The notes: generated by a model from the sequence alone, not told the origin. Positions 22,367 through 33,721 are shown, counted from the stretch's first letter. The stretch is DNA of 64,000 nucleotides from Termitomyces sp. T153 (GCA_018296165.2 JACKQL020000004.1:806001-870000), one strand, 5' to 3'. Translations and numbers: made by a program.

Positions 22367-24897
22367 TTAGAGAATGAGTCCTGTGAGAAACATACTAGTT
22401 CCTGCCACAAGTGCAAATAGCAAAGATATTCTCGGAAGAAAGGCTCCGGAACCATGACCTGTATTTGAAGACCCCGGGCTGGTGCTCCCCAACCAAAGTC
22501 TGTCTTTACCCGAATGACCGTTGGACGTCGCTAGGATCAACGGGTCAATTGTAGCAGTGTTAACAGTCTTCGTTACCACTGTCGTGGCAAATGTAGGAGC
22601 GGGTTCTGATCCAGAGGCAGCGGAGGGGTCTGTGAAGAAGACAACGGCAAGCGAAGGCGCTCTGAGAGGTATACGACATTGATTTGCACCCTGGTCGCAT
22701 TGAATTTTGACGATATCAAGGTCGCCTTTGAATCGACCGTCAACCTGATATTTGTTGCCTAGAGTCTAGAGAGAACGGATGAATGTAAAGACGAGGAACG
22801 GTTTCACACCCGAACACGACGCACCTGTCCTGCCCACGTTATGTTTGTCTTCACAGAAACCGATGACGCTAGGAGGTACCTACAACCGCAATTGTTTCAG
22901 TGAGGATCTTTCAGAACGATGATGGTGATGTACTTGACATAAACTTGGCTGGGCACTTGCCCGTCATTCATAGTTATCGTTCCCGTAATATCATGGGCTC
23001 CAGAAGCGTCGTCGATATAATTAATGAGAACCACCTTGGAAAGTGCGCCCGCATCATAGACCGCATATGACGGGTTATAAATGCCGTTATTAGACGTGTC
23101 CACGATCTGAGAGACATTGGATTTTCCGAAGACTTCCGCGACCACAAGAACGGAATAGTAGATAGCACCAACAGTCCACTGGTGGAACGAAGACTGATTG
23201 GTGGGCGGCGCTGAGGAGATCAATATATTGTCAACTTCACTACAGCTAATAAGAGCGCAGAGGTCGGACCTGTGAAGGGCTGAGACAAAAGACAATTGAG
23301 TCAAACTTGATATGATCGATTCATCACCGAGGACAACTGACGTTGTAATAGACATTTTGCCCACCAACATGGAGGAGGGCACCAGAGAAGTTCGCGGCCG
23401 CCATAGTAAGACCATAATCGACTGCCCACAACGCTGCACCGAAGCTGTCAGAAAGTCCAGGAAGACCTCCACATGTGGCACTGTTAGTCTCAAACATGAT
23501 AAAAGGTTTTCCAAGTGCCTGGGCACGGGCACTGGTGTCGAGATATTGCTGAATGAGATTGATTCCTGCGTTGTGATTGAGGAAATTGGGAAACATTTTC
23601 TGGGGGTCCACAGGCGAGCCGAGGCCGAACCGAGCGAAACAATTGTTGGTTGGGTAACTAGCCGGACGTTCTTTACCGCTTTACGAAGACATGGAATGGA
23701 GAACTCACTGTTCCATAGCGATTATTTTGAGGACGTCTTTGAACTTGTCAAGATAACCTGTGGGCCATAACCGGTCGGGGGACCAAGGGCCCGACGCTAG
23801 ACTCGGACCAATGAGCATGTTCTTAATTGGAACATTTGGGTTGTTCTGAATAGCCTCAACTAGGGAGGCAAATTCGTTGGTATATTCTGTGACGTCATAT
23901 GGTTCGACACGGTGACCATGCCTTTCCAAGTCGAGCGTATATTGGTCAGGTTTAGAGAGTCACAAGATGAGAATAAACCTACCCCAGGTAGTAATCCGGC
24001 TCATTTCCTGCTTGAAGCCCATATAGACGATCGCCAAGAATGCTCTGCGCTCTCTCGGCGATAGCAAGTCGCCAATTGGTGTCATTGAACGGTATACCTG
24101 TTTCATGGCTTGAGTTATTCTGGGCTGTTAAATATGATAACTCACCAAAATACCATCCAACGTTGAGATGAGAGGAAATATTAGCCACCATGTAGAAGAG
24201 CTCATCAGTGTACAATACGGCAGGTGTGAACGTCTGGCAATGGAAATATCATACAACGAACTATCAGAGATGGAATGCATTTACTGGATTTTTAGAGTCC
24301 GTTCGATTTTTATCGGTCGCATGTCCATTGTCAATATGGTCGACTCGATATGCGAAGTCCTGTGTGTTACCGCCAATACGGATGTGTGTGCCCCCGGCCC
24401 GTTGTTGAATTAGACCAAGGAGATTGAGGAAAGGAACCTGAAGGTAAGACCTGGAGGCACATGAATGAATGCTCTACTAGATTGTTATGTAACGAGATAA
24501 CGAACGTGTTCTTTCCCACTGTCGAGAAGGAAGTCAGGAGGTCAACAGAGACAGATAAATATGATGACTTACTTAGCTGGGTCACAACCGACATTTCGAT
24601 AGAGAACCCGTAGAAGGAGCCGTGTTGCATGATGGATATACCCGGGACGCTTGCATTGCTTTGTGGGAGACTAAGTGTAAAGGTAAGGGCCTGGTCGTCT
24701 GGGGGTAGGGGAGGCTGCAGTATTGTCTCATCGTATGCTGGTAGTAGGCTCTGAGTGGGAGGGGGTTGGCCGTTGGTCGCAGTCGCAGTCGCAGTCACGC
24801 CGAGCCCAAATGTATGGGCTATAGGTGTCTGTCCATAAATCGTGACGGCAGCCTTAGCATTGGTGGCAAGGAGCCCGCAGAGCACAGCTCGAAACAT
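22367..24897 (-). CDS. GH79 family glycosidase, secreted and probably GPI-anchored
   Basis: Multi-exon minus-strand gene. Exons begin 24897-24573, 24518-24506 (13 nt), 24450-24285 and from 24233; the stop is at 22367-22369. The N-terminus MFRAVLCGLLATNAKA is a short signal peptide. The catalytic barrel shows QVPFLNLLGLIQQRAGGTHI, RIGGNTQDF, LQAGNEPDYY (probable acid/base Glu in NEP), LIGPSLASGPW and PFIMFETNSATCGG (probable nucleophile Glu). A GH79-type C-terminal beta domain follows. The end is Ser/Gly rich (LGSTSPGSSNTGHGSGAF) followed by a hydrophobic tail ISLLFALVAGTSMFLTGLIL, as in GPI-anchor signals. Known relatives act on glucuronosyl groups of proteoglycans or arabinogalactans; the exact substrate here is unknown. 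All exons seen are open. Confidence 0.88.
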
Positions 24898-26368
24898 GCG
24901 GGAGAAGATGGAGAAGTGGGGGAAAGAACATAGGAAGCATTCATGAATGAAAATATAACCCTTGTGGCAATTCATCTAACATGCCAAGAACTAAGCAAGA
25001 CATGGCCACTACTCCTGCGCAGCTCTTCGCGAGGAAAAAATAGCATGAAACGTCCAGGCCAAGCTGATCCAACTCCAAGGTCTGCGCAGGACGGTAGCTT
25101 CCGCCATGCCACCACGACTAGTAGTATGTTGAACGAACTCCTCTTTCTGGTGAAACGAGATCGAGATGGAAGCCAATCAGCAGCGTCCGAATAAAGGTCC
25201 TCAGCCTCAGTCGTACTATGCACTCATTGCAAGCAACGGATCAATCCATTTCGCCATTTGTCATTTGTCCATATATAGCGAAAAATGCCGTTGCCCCTGC
25301 CGGCAAGTATACTGTTTGCCGAAGCTTCTTTCAGAAGGTAGAGAAAAGTCGCCAGCAATATCTTGAATCACATCTTGAGTGCACCGAACGAACTTAATGG
25401 CGGAAAAAGATCGAGCGAAAACGTTTTGATGAAGACAAGAGGGAGAGCCGAGGACATCGGACTTTGGCGAAGGAACGCATCTACCCAAAAATAGTCACAT
25501 CGTCAACTGTGATTCGAAGAGGGACGTGTAATTGGTGACTCAGGACTCTAATCGGACCATAGTAAGTGGTTTTCAGCTTCGACACATGCAACTTTTCCAC
25601 CAATGCTTTCTTTACAATTGCCCATTTCCAGTTCATGTTTGTGACGTACCATGATGCTACGCCCAAGACACATTGGCGTCGTTTGCTCCTACTAATATCC
25701 CAAAGTAAAAGCTGGAAAAAACTTGAATTGATGAATTATCTTGAATTGACCTCATGGATTCTCAATTGGGAAAGACCCAATATCGATCAGGCTGACCGTG
25801 CAGCACGAAGAACTGCAAAAGACACTCTTGCTGACTTATGGCACGCTATACTGTTTCGAGCTGCAAATCATAGATGCCAGAATTCACGAATCGTTTACGG
25901 CATGAGCTCGAGGAGTTGCATACACTTCGACGAATGCTCCATTTTCACGTGCCATTTATAGGGGATTCTGCGAATGGTGCCGGAAACTTCAGCTATTTGA
26001 CGGTAAGCTTGATAAGACTGCTACTGTTCCTAGGCTTCTGAGCCACATAACAGATCATTGATCATTTCTGAATCTCTAGTGATTCGGGAGCACGTTCATA
26101 TCTTCCGATGAATCGTTTATATGCAATTTTGGTCATTCTCCAAAGAAACGTCTCACAGCAAAATAAAGTATTGAAGAATATACTACAGCAAATCGTACAC
26201 GGCATTGATTTACTCAGGCTGGGAAAAAACATTGATCTCGAAGAAACGCGTCGTGACGGATCATGTGATCTTGCAAATGTCGCGAGATGTCGCCATCGCT
26301 GCACCATCGAAGATGATTAATAAAGTGAATGGGTGGGTAAACATCGCAGGAATCACGATTATACCACT
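24898..26368. other. Intergenic, no firm gene
   Basis: About 1.5 kb with ordinary CpG. It includes the GH79 promoter. Open frames at 25481-25666 (minus) and 25566-25961 (plus) overlap each other and show no known motif; the stretch RPNIDQADRAARRTAKDTLA (about 25770-25830) looks protein-like but isolated. Possibly a decayed gene. Confidence 0.35.
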
Positions 26369-27256
26369 ATGAGCATGAATCTATGCCCACCTGAAATCCA
26401 CTCCTACATTTGCCAGCTTGCTTGTTTAGATGACGGCCGCACCGTCCGCGCATTAAGCTTGGTCTCAAAATATTTTCGCCAAATCTCACGCCCTTTCCTC
26501 TACCAGTCTCTCTCGATTTCAGGGTCAGCACAGATAACAGCTTTGGATTCGGTGCTACAAAAAACACCACCTCATTTACGCCTCGTTCGCCATCTCTTCC
26601 TCTCAACCCACGAAAATGATACCTATGTGACACATACACCAAAAATTACCGACGCTGCAGACTCCGCCTCTATCCTTAGAATCCTCACAATATGTGCTCC
26701 GACACTAGAGACGCTATCATTTGTCGCGCTATCTGCGTCCGTGGGTACGGTGGCTATCTCGCGGCTTTTCCGCACATCATTCCCTTGGCTGCGGGAACTA
26801 TCCATATCAGGCTTCTACCCCTTCCCTTCCGCCCCGGGGAAGCTGCCGTCACTACAAAGTCTACATCTCCATGGCAACCGAAACCCGCACGGTTTACTTC
26901 AAGCAGGCGGTCTCGACGAAGCATGCCCTTCATTAACGCGTCTACATGTTTCCGGCCTAAGTATGGCCACCTCATTTACCCTTGAGCTGCAGGCAGCTTT
27001 TGCGGGCGATGATGAGTCGCCTTTCCCTTCCAAGCTACCAAGTCGCTTGCGCCACGTTGTGATACAGCCTGCCTCGCCTCCACCAGTATCTGGGAAAGAT
27101 ACGGCAAACATCGCAAGAGATGAGATGATGATGGCGCATTTGGAGAAGCTTGATCCTCCACAGGGAATGGACTTCACTCTGCTTCCGAGGATATCAACGG
27201 ATCGGTCGTATGACGCGTTTAAACGAGAATGGAGTGATCGGCTAGGTAGAATTTAG
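26369..27256 (+). CDS. F-box/LRR-like protein
   Basis: Single-exon gene of 295 residues starting MSMNLCPPEIHSYICQLACL; I chose the ATG at 26369 over upstream in-frame GTG. The N-terminal 40 residues match the F-box-like start seen in many basidiomycete proteins: LPPEI-type opening, then RALSLVSKYFRQISRPFLYQ, the usual helix before the repeat part. Leucine-rich segments follow (LRLVRHLFLST, APTLETLSFVAL, PWLRELSISGF, KLPSLQSLHLHG, PSLTRLHVSGL), spaced like LRRs. F-box proteins recruit substrates to SCF ubiquitin ligases; these fungal families are large and mostly unstudied. No intron needed, and the frame is intact. Confidence 0.7.
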   Translation: MSMNLCPPEIHSYICQLACLDDGRTVRALSLVSKYFRQISRPFLYQSLSISGSAQITALDSVLQKTPPHLRLVRHLFLSTHENDTYVTHTPKITDAADSASILRILTICAPTLETLSFVALSASVGTVAISRLFRTSFPWLRELSISGFYPFPSAPGKLPSLQSLHLHGNRNPHGLLQAGGLDEACPSLTRLHVSGLSMATSFTLELQAAFAGDDESPFPSKLPSRLRHVVIQPASPPPVSGKDTANIARDEMMMAHLEKLDPPQGMDFTLLPRISTDRSYDAFKREWSDRLGRI

Positions 27257-27476
27257 AGGCTGCTACTTTTCTCGATATTCTATTGGCAAAACGGTCCAGC
27301 CATTGATTCCCGAACGTCGGAATTCGCAATCTGAGAATAAAGCTGAAATTTTGCATCCATCATACTCATCAAAAGTTTGGAGTCTGTTGCTTGCCTTAGA
27401 ACTGGCTGCGGCCGAAATTCACCGATGCGACGATTACCTATCATGTTATGATTTTGCATACCTACCTCGACTCTCA
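27257..27476. other. Spacer between F-box-like gene and tRNA-Ser
   Basis: Short ordinary-CpG spacer with no gene. It contains the 3' flank of the F-box-like gene. Confidence 0.4.
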
Positions 27477-27558
27477 GGCGCTATAGCCAAGTGGTTACGG
27501 CGACAGATTAGAAATCTGTTCCTCTTTGAGGGCGCAGGTTCGAATCCTGCTGGCGTCG
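27477..27558 (+). tRNA. tRNA-Ser (anticodon AGA)
   Basis: An 82-nt sequence folds as a class II tRNA. The acceptor GGCGCTA pairs with TGGCGTC (two G-U wobbles); the D arm contains the A box TAGCCAAGTGG. The anticodon stem is ACAGATT-AGA-AATCTGT with anticodon AGA (reads UCU). A long variable arm CCTCTTTGAGG follows, then T arm GCAGG-TTCGAAT-CCTGC, which carries the B box. The discriminator base is G, as in eukaryotic tRNA-Ser. There is no intron and CCA is not encoded. Confidence 0.95.
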
Positions 27559-27578
27559 GTCCGTTGACTTTGATTTGC

Positions 27579-27588
27579 TTTTATTTTT
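27579..27588 (+). terminator. RNA polymerase III terminator
   Basis: TTTTATTTTT about 20 bp after the tRNA 3' end, two runs of T as expected for Pol III termination. Confidence 0.7.
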
Positions 27589-27604
27589 GGTAACGTTGAA
27601 CGAT

Positions 27605-29196
27605 TATAATCACGATCAGCATTGCTCTGTCCATGGATGCACTCTTGTAATGCCTGCATGAGCTTGTGTGCCTTTAAGGCCTTGCATGTCCTTATCCTTC
27701 CCTCTCTCAACAGTTAGTTGTCCATATGCCTAAACTATGATCAATTTTTGCAGTTGCACCATTGACTTTCATGATGGCACTGCACAGAAGCAAATTGGCT
27801 CTCTAATGTCTTTACAAATTGCAACTTGTCAACCACCAGTGAATATGTGTACCCAAATCATGTCATTGGCAGCCTTTGGGGAGTTGCATGTGATTTTGAA
27901 GAAGATAATAGTTTGCTTTGGTGCCCTGAAGTTTGGGTTTATGAGCCAGCATGCCAACAAGAATGAGTCTGACTTAAGCCATTCTTGAGCTTGATAGTGC
28001 AGAGGCAGTCCAACTCAGCTGGGTTGGCTCCCAAGCAAGGTACAAATTGCACAATAACATGGAAGGCCTTCTCAACAACTTCCATGGAGTTGCCAAAAAT
28101 GTCAATGAAGGAGTCCCAATGCAGAGAGTGTAAGGGCAACCTCTGGAGGCTGTAGCTCAATCACACAACTGGCAAAGGGAAATCCAAAGTCTATTCAGCA
28201 CTGTACAGTGTCTACTGAGATAACTACTCACCTGGCAAAGAGAAACCCAAAGAAAACAAGTCTGGGGATTCTCTAGGCCAGGTGTGACACTTCAGAGGTT
28301 TCAGAAGCATAAGAAGCAACTGTACAGTATGACAGAGAAAAAAGACAAAGGTGATGTGTCAGCCATTGGTCAGCAGTTACATAAGCTGGTGGCAGTGTCA
28401 AAGAGGCCACACTTGTCTGAATTATTGACAGAGAACCAGTGCAGCCTGAGGGTTGAAACTAAGTCCAATAGATAGGAAAAAGGAAGGAGAATGAAGGAAA
28501 ACTATAGTGGGGGAAATCTGACAAGAACTGGAGAAGGAGAAGGGGAAACAAGTGGGATGCCCCCTGATAGAGGGGAGTAATCATGGAACTGTCAACAAAA
28601 TCAGCAGTATCAAACTCAGCAATGTATGCACTGCCACCTGATATTTTCAGTCCAATTGCATGCATCTTGTTGTGGACTATCTTGATCTCTCCATCTTCAC
28701 CTTCACCCAGAGCTGATATACTCTTGTCAATGGTCTTAGGAGTTTTGTTGAGGGATTTGCAGAGTCTTGATGTACTAGTTGCTATAAAGTCACTGGGAGC
28801 ATTGCTGTCCTTTGGGTTTAATCAAATACAGACAGTGCAGGTGTCTTTAAAGACATGTTGCTGGAAGAGCACCTAATCCCTAGCAGCCAATGTATCTGAT
28901 GGGGAGGCAGAGCCTGGCAATGCAGCAGCAATCAAAGGGAGCACTGGTGCTACACTTGCAATTGAAGCCTAGGTGATTCTAATGTTGGAGGATGGAGCTG
29001 GGCACATGGGCTTGGATGCTGTAGCACCTAGCAAGACCATTACTCCAGACAATTTCTCAGCAACAGAGTTGAGGGACAGAGTAGTTTCTACCCTCTGTGC
29101 ATTTTTGATGGCAAGAAAGTCTATTGTAGAGCTGTCAGGGGATGTCCCATTTCCCCCTTGGTCCTGTCCTCCCTCCTTATGATTTTTCTTTATTCT
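27605..29196. mobile_element. CpG-poor transposon remnants, unclassified
   Basis: CpG drops to almost nothing about 50 bp after the tRNA gene. Identified pieces: a gypsy LTR right half in minus orientation (28127-28277, with the LTR core read as ACTTGTTTTCTTTGGGTTT and end CCTTACA) and a repeat in minus orientation (28437-28565) that recurs at 50475-50608. The open frame 27737-27988 and the stretch AIGQQLHKLVAVSKRPHLSE near 28360-28420 are not recognised. No intact gene. Confidence 0.5.
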
Positions 29197-29998
29197 TGTC
29201 AGGTTCTGCTGACCATGGGTGCTCAGCTTAGCTGAGCTAGTCCTTACTAGGTGGATGTGATGTCCTACACCTTTAACCTGGCATTCTAGGAAAGTTCAGA
29301 CTTCAGATACTTGCAAGGATAAGCTATGGAGAGTGGTCCAAACAAGTCTAAGATGAGGTACAATGAGGGTCAGGTTTGGGGAGTGCTTCAGGTACAAGTC
29401 CAGAAGCAAGTACTGAATAGGCAGGGTGATCAGAGATCTTACAAGTAGGAGCAGGACTGGAGAGTTGATGGGAGATTAGAAAGTATTTGATGGGTTCTGG
29501 GGTTGATTGTAGAGCAAGTCTGGAGTTAGTTAAGATCATATTGAGTTGTGTAGGCATGAATAGTGATAGGAATGGAGATTGGAACAGAATTCGAGTTGAA
29601 AGGAAATCAGGCAATAATAAAAAGAAATTGAAGCAGACAAGATGAGATGGAGTCAAGAGGAGAATGAATGGATTGGAACAACAATACAAGATGATGGATG
29701 GATAGATGGATGATCTCTGTTTCATGCTGACAAGCCACTCTGCAGGGCTAAAAGGCAGGCTGTAAAAGCTATAGCTAAGGTAACATGATGTAATATATGA
29801 TGTATGTGACAATTTGATCCAGGCTCTTCCTGGTGAAGCTTTTGTATATCTTTGTTTGGTGAGATGGGATGGCAATGTGTTATAGGGTAGCAAGTATGTG
29901 TTGTTATAGATCAATCAAGTGTGAGAGTGGATAGAATTGAGAAAAGAGAAAAGAAAGAAAGTTAAAGTAAAGGAAAACAGACTGAGATAAAGTCCATT
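29197..29998 (+). repeat. Family C LTR-like repeat, copy 1
   Basis: Begins TGTCAGGTTCTGCTGACCA and follows the copy at 60025-61173 with clear but diverged similarity (shared: GGACTTCAGATACTTG-like text, AAGTCCAGAAG, GGAGCAGG, GATGGGAGAT). The match fades near 30000, where a minus-strand coding remnant begins. The right end is not defined here. Probably a solo or partial LTR. Confidence 0.5.
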
Positions 29999-30783
29999 TC
30001 AGTTGGATGTTGTCCCTTTTCCCTTGCCATCATGTTCCTGGTCTAGCTCCTCTCCCCATGCAATGACTACAAGATGTGACTGATGGTGGGATTGCATAGG
30101 ATTTTTGGGTTGTGTTGGGTGATATAGGGTCTGGGATTTATTTGGTGTAGGCATTTTCAGGACTGGTTTGTAGATTGGTCCTGTTGCATTCACCATATTG
30201 GCTTTTAAGATCATGTTGGAGCTTGGGCTTTCTGTGCTGGTTAGTCTTGGTAGTCCTTCTAACTTAGTTTTCAGTGTCTTAACTTCTTCTGTCAGACTAT
30301 TAAGTGCTTTTGTGATTCCTGATATGTCCTGGTCTCTGTTATTGGAGTCAGCTTCCATATTCTCTTTTGTTGCAGGTGTGAGGGGTGGAACTTATGCATG
30401 ATTGACCACACTAACTGTGTGGTGTGTTCAGTCTGGACTGTGTAGTCCAAGAAGTGTGAAAGTAGGGTAACCACTGCCTCTAATGCTGAGATGACCTCTT
30501 TCTCTTTCACCCTCCTCTGTGGTCTTGTCTCCCCTTCCATATCCATGCTCAAGTCCTCCCCTGATGTTATCTCCTCTGTTACTGCTCTTTTCTTTTTTGC
30601 TCTGCCTGATGGGGTTTTTGGTGTCATTGCCAGGATATTGGGTCTGAATATGTCTGCCATCTCCACTTCTATGTCTCTTGGTCTCTTATTATTTTTGGTC
30701 TTTGCTTCATATTGTACTGCTTCAAGGTATCTCAGGTCTGGTGGTTTTTTCTTAGTTGGTTTGACCCAATTAAACTTGCTCAT
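29999..30783 (-). pseudogene. Retroelement ORF1/gag-like remnant
   Basis: Two overlapping open frames on the minus strand (30783-30292 and 30358-29999) that look like one gene with a frameshift near 30300-30360. The N-terminal part is rich in lysine with nuclear-signal-like KRPRD and RAKKKR. The second part has a coiled-coil stretch ITKALNSLTEEVKTLKTKLE, a proline-rich link and QSHLVVIAWGEELD. The last resembles the HHPSRLVV segment of ORF1 proteins of basidiomycete non-LTR elements. No endonuclease or reverse transcriptase follows. CpG-depleted. Assignment is tentative; it could be another gag type. Confidence 0.4.
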
Positions 30784-30956
30784 TCTTGACTTTCAAATTT
30801 CCTTAGCCTACTAAATACTGTGGGAATTTTTCCTTTGGTAGTAGTTCCAGAACAAGAAGCAATACAATACAAGATGAGAACAAGGCAATGATGGGAACAG
30901 AGATAAGACTGGGAAACAAAGATAAGATTGGGAGATGTGACAAAGACAAAATATAA
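30784..30956. other. CpG-poor spacer, 5' side of the ORF1-like remnant
   Basis: Purine-rich sequence (repeated AAGATAAGA-type words) with no recognisable feature. Confidence 0.3.
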
Positions 30957-31277
30957 CAGCCAAATGAAGGCTATCTTTTGGTCATACTTATATGTGGTCA
31001 CATGCTGGGAGTATGGAGATTGAGGTTGTTTACAATGGATTTCTGCCTTTTGATCAGACTTTGGATTTGGTTGTTGTTAGGTGTTGTTTCCAGAAGCTTT
31101 AAAGTAAATTTTCTGAACACTGGCATTGAGGATCCTCAGACTTGTTCTCTTTGGATCTTCCTCTGCCAAATGAGTATCTAGAATCCTAGAACTTCTTGTA
31201 GATGCTGAATACACTTTGGATCTCCCTCTGCCAGTTGGACGATTGAGCCACAGCCTCCAGAGGTTGCTCTTACAAGT
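30957..31277 (+). repeat. Gypsy LTR fragment, right part
   Basis: Carries the same order of blocks as the LTRs at 33003 and 63446: GGTCATACTTATATG, TGTTTACAATGGATTTC, TTGGTTGTTGTTAGGTGTT, ACTTGTTCTCTTTGGATC, the CTCTGCCAGTTG block and the end GGTTGCTCTTACA. The left end is missing. No internal region is attached. Confidence 0.6.
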
Positions 31278-31289
31278 GCCTCTGACATC

Positions 31290-32123
31290 CTCTGGAATTG
31301 TTTCAATGAATGCTGAGAGTCCCACTGCTTGCAGGCTCAGTGTGGGCCCAGCTCATGATTGTACAGGGCTGCATGCCCTGTGAGGCTCATCCTCCTTACT
31401 CCTCAGCAGGGTAACCACCAGAGAGGAGTCATGCTGACCTCCTGTGGCCTCAGGAAAGGATCTCAAACCTTCCACTTGCAGTGCTGTAGGTGCATACAAG
31501 GGAATTTTCCCTTTGCTTACTGACACTGTTGTGTCATCCAGCTCTACCTTTGGGTACACTCAGGTAGAGGGCACTCAAGTGCCCTCAGTTGTGATGCCAG
31601 TCTGGCCACCCAGGAGTGGTCAAATGGAAGTAGCTGCTGGCAGCCTTCCTGGCATCACACTGCTGTCTCTCCCCACACTATAGTGTGATGTGGCAAGATC
31701 TGATGTTTCATGTGCAGCACTCTGCAATGCTCTATCAAATTCAGGTTTGGACCTAGGCCTGACCTTCCATAGTCACTACAGTGCCCATTGAGGAAGGTTA
31801 ATGTTGAAATTTCAATGTTCTGAGTGTAAATAGTGGCAGTTAACTTCTTTTCTGGAAGTTTGGCTTCTGCTTTGCAAATGAGTAATTTGATTTGAAAAAA
31901 ATGTAACATTTCTGTTACATGTCATGCAGCTTATGGTTCACACTCTATAAATTAAAACCAATCAATTTTGTCTATGAAGTATGGAGTATGGTGCTGCCTT
32001 GCATAATTACAGAAATAGTATTTATAGGTAGCATCATGTGATGCTACCTGATATTAATAATATAATTATAAATTAGGTAAGGTATAATGTCATAGTTGGA
32101 CAGGTAACAGGTGCCCTGTTACA
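31290..32123 (-). repeat. Family B LTR-like element, copy 2
   Basis: On the minus strand it starts TGTAACAGGGCACCTGTTACC (terminal hairpin at 32104-32122) and has the perfect hairpin GGTAGCATCA-TG-TGATGCTACC at 32027-32048. It then runs colinear with 10618-11349 in inverted orientation, and further to about 31290 where the other copy is cut. The left third contains no frame that I recognise. A second, incomplete family B start (GTAACAGCCATTCCATTAC) lies at 32199-32217, next to the point where gypsy integrase text begins. Confidence 0.55.
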
Positions 32124-32219
32124 GAGGGGCAGGGGGGCTCAGTCACTTAGTGGCAGTAGACAAAGGTAAGTATGAATATTGTATATTAGTACTGCCAGGT
32201 AACAGCCATTCCATTACAG
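32124..32219. repeat. Family B end fragment
   Basis: Short stretch between two family B start sequences, ending ATTACAG at 32219 exactly where chromovirus integrase text (TATTGGAAGAATGTCT) resumes, so it is the right edge of an insertion into a gypsy copy. Confidence 0.4.
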
Positions 32220-33002
32220 TATTGGAAGAATGTCTGAAAGCTCCAAGGTCTATTGGATGACTCTTCTATGCAGATGACTCCATTCTTCCTGGATACTGGC
32301 AGGCACCCCTGCATGGGATTTTAACCTCAGACATGCCCTTAAGAGAACAACTCAGTCAACAAGTTTGTGTACAGGATGAAGAGGGTGCAGGAGGAGGTGA
32401 AGGCAGCATTGGTGAAGGCAAAGGATGACATGGCATAGTACTATGATTGCTGGTGGACACCAGTCCCCATATACAAGCCTGGAGACTGTGTCTACTTGGA
32501 TAGCTCAGACATTAAGACAACAAGGCCATCACAGAAGCTGTCACATCATCACCTTGGCCCCTTTATGGTGGAGAAGAAGGTAGGGCCTTTAGCATACCAA
32601 CTTAAACTCTCAGCAGGCCTATGCCAACTGCACCCAGTCTTCAACATTGTCAAGCTGTTCCCAGCTCCAGAAGATCTGATCTATGGCCACTGCCTTAAGG
32701 CACCCCCACCACCAGTCCTGGTTAACAATGAGGAGGAGTATGAGGTGGAGTAAATGTTGAATAGCAGGATGTCCTGAGGGAAGTTTCAGTTCAAGGTGAA
32801 ATGGAAGGGATATGGCATTAAGGACATCTCTTGGGAACCACAGGCCAATATATATGCACTGGCCCTGGTCCAGGACTTCTGCCACAGGCATCCCAATGCT
32901 CCAAAGGCATCTACCCCATTTCAGCAGCTGACCAGGCAATGCATGATTTTTTTTTTGCCCAGTACATTGAGATGCCACATGCTAGAGGGTGGGGGGGGGT
33001 GA
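32220..33002 (+). mobile_element. Ty3/gypsy chromovirus 3' end: integrase tail and chromodomain
   Basis: Begins inside integrase (compare 62429) with a deletion near 32280. It then encodes the integrase C-terminus (SQKLSHHHLGPFMVEKKVGP, QLHPVFNIVKLFPAPEDL) and, from about 32730, a chromodomain with EEYEVE, KFQFKVKWKGYGIKDISWEP and a tail to 32980. A polypurine tract GAGGGTGGGGGGGGGTGA at 32985-33002 precedes the 3' LTR. Two internal stops (for example TAA after EEYEVE) show it is dead. It lacks everything upstream of integrase. Confidence 0.75.
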
Positions 33003-33721
33003 TGTCAGGGGACCACTGGAGCTGGACCCCTGAATTGTTCCCTTTCTTCTGAGCCTGCTGTTCCTTGTAGACCTCCCATCCTTGAGCCACATGTACTTTC
33101 AACCAAGGGCTATCCTTTGGTCATATTTGTACACAGTCATGTGCTGGGAGTCTGGAGATCAAGGCCATTTACAATGGTCTTCCACCTCTTGATCAGACTT
33201 CAGATTTGGTTGTTGTTGGGTGTTTTTCCAAAAGCTCTAGTGTGAATTTTTTTAACACTGGCATTGGGATCCCTTAGACTTGTTCTCTTTGGATCTCCCT
33301 CTGCAAGGTGAGTAGCTAGCACTCTAGAATGTCTTGTAGATGCTGAATAGACTTTGGATTTCTCTCTGCCAGTTGTGTGACCTCCCATCCTTGAGCCACA
33401 TGTACTTTCAACCAAGGGCTATCCTTTGGTCATATTTGTACACAGTCATGTGCTGGGAGTCTGGAGATCAAGGCCATTTACAATGGTCTTCCACCTCTTG
33501 ATCAGACTTCAGATTTGGTTGTTGTTGGGTGTTTTTCTAAAAGCTCTAGTGTGAATTTTTTAAACACTGGCATTGGGATCCCTTATACTTGTTCTCTTTG
33601 GATCTCCCTCTGCAAGGTGAGTAGCTAGCACTCTAGAATGTCTTGTAGATGCTGAATAGACTTTGGATTTCTCTCTGCCAGTTGTGTGATTAAGCTACAG
33701 CTTCCAGAGGTTGCACTTACA
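33003..33721 (+). repeat. Chromovirus 3' LTR with 309-bp tandem duplication
   Basis: Starts TGTCAGGGGACC right after the polypurine tract and ends GGTTGCACTTACA. Inside, 33072-33380 is repeated almost perfectly at 33381-33689; only a few bases differ, such as TTTTTCCAAAAG against TTTTTCTAAAAG. Without the duplication the LTR would be about 410 bp, the length of the one at 63446-63868. Confidence 0.8.

Noticed and set aside
23312..23770. Open plus-strand frame of 152 codons
   Set aside because: Antisense to the GH79 catalytic region (FETNSATCGG), so a shadow.
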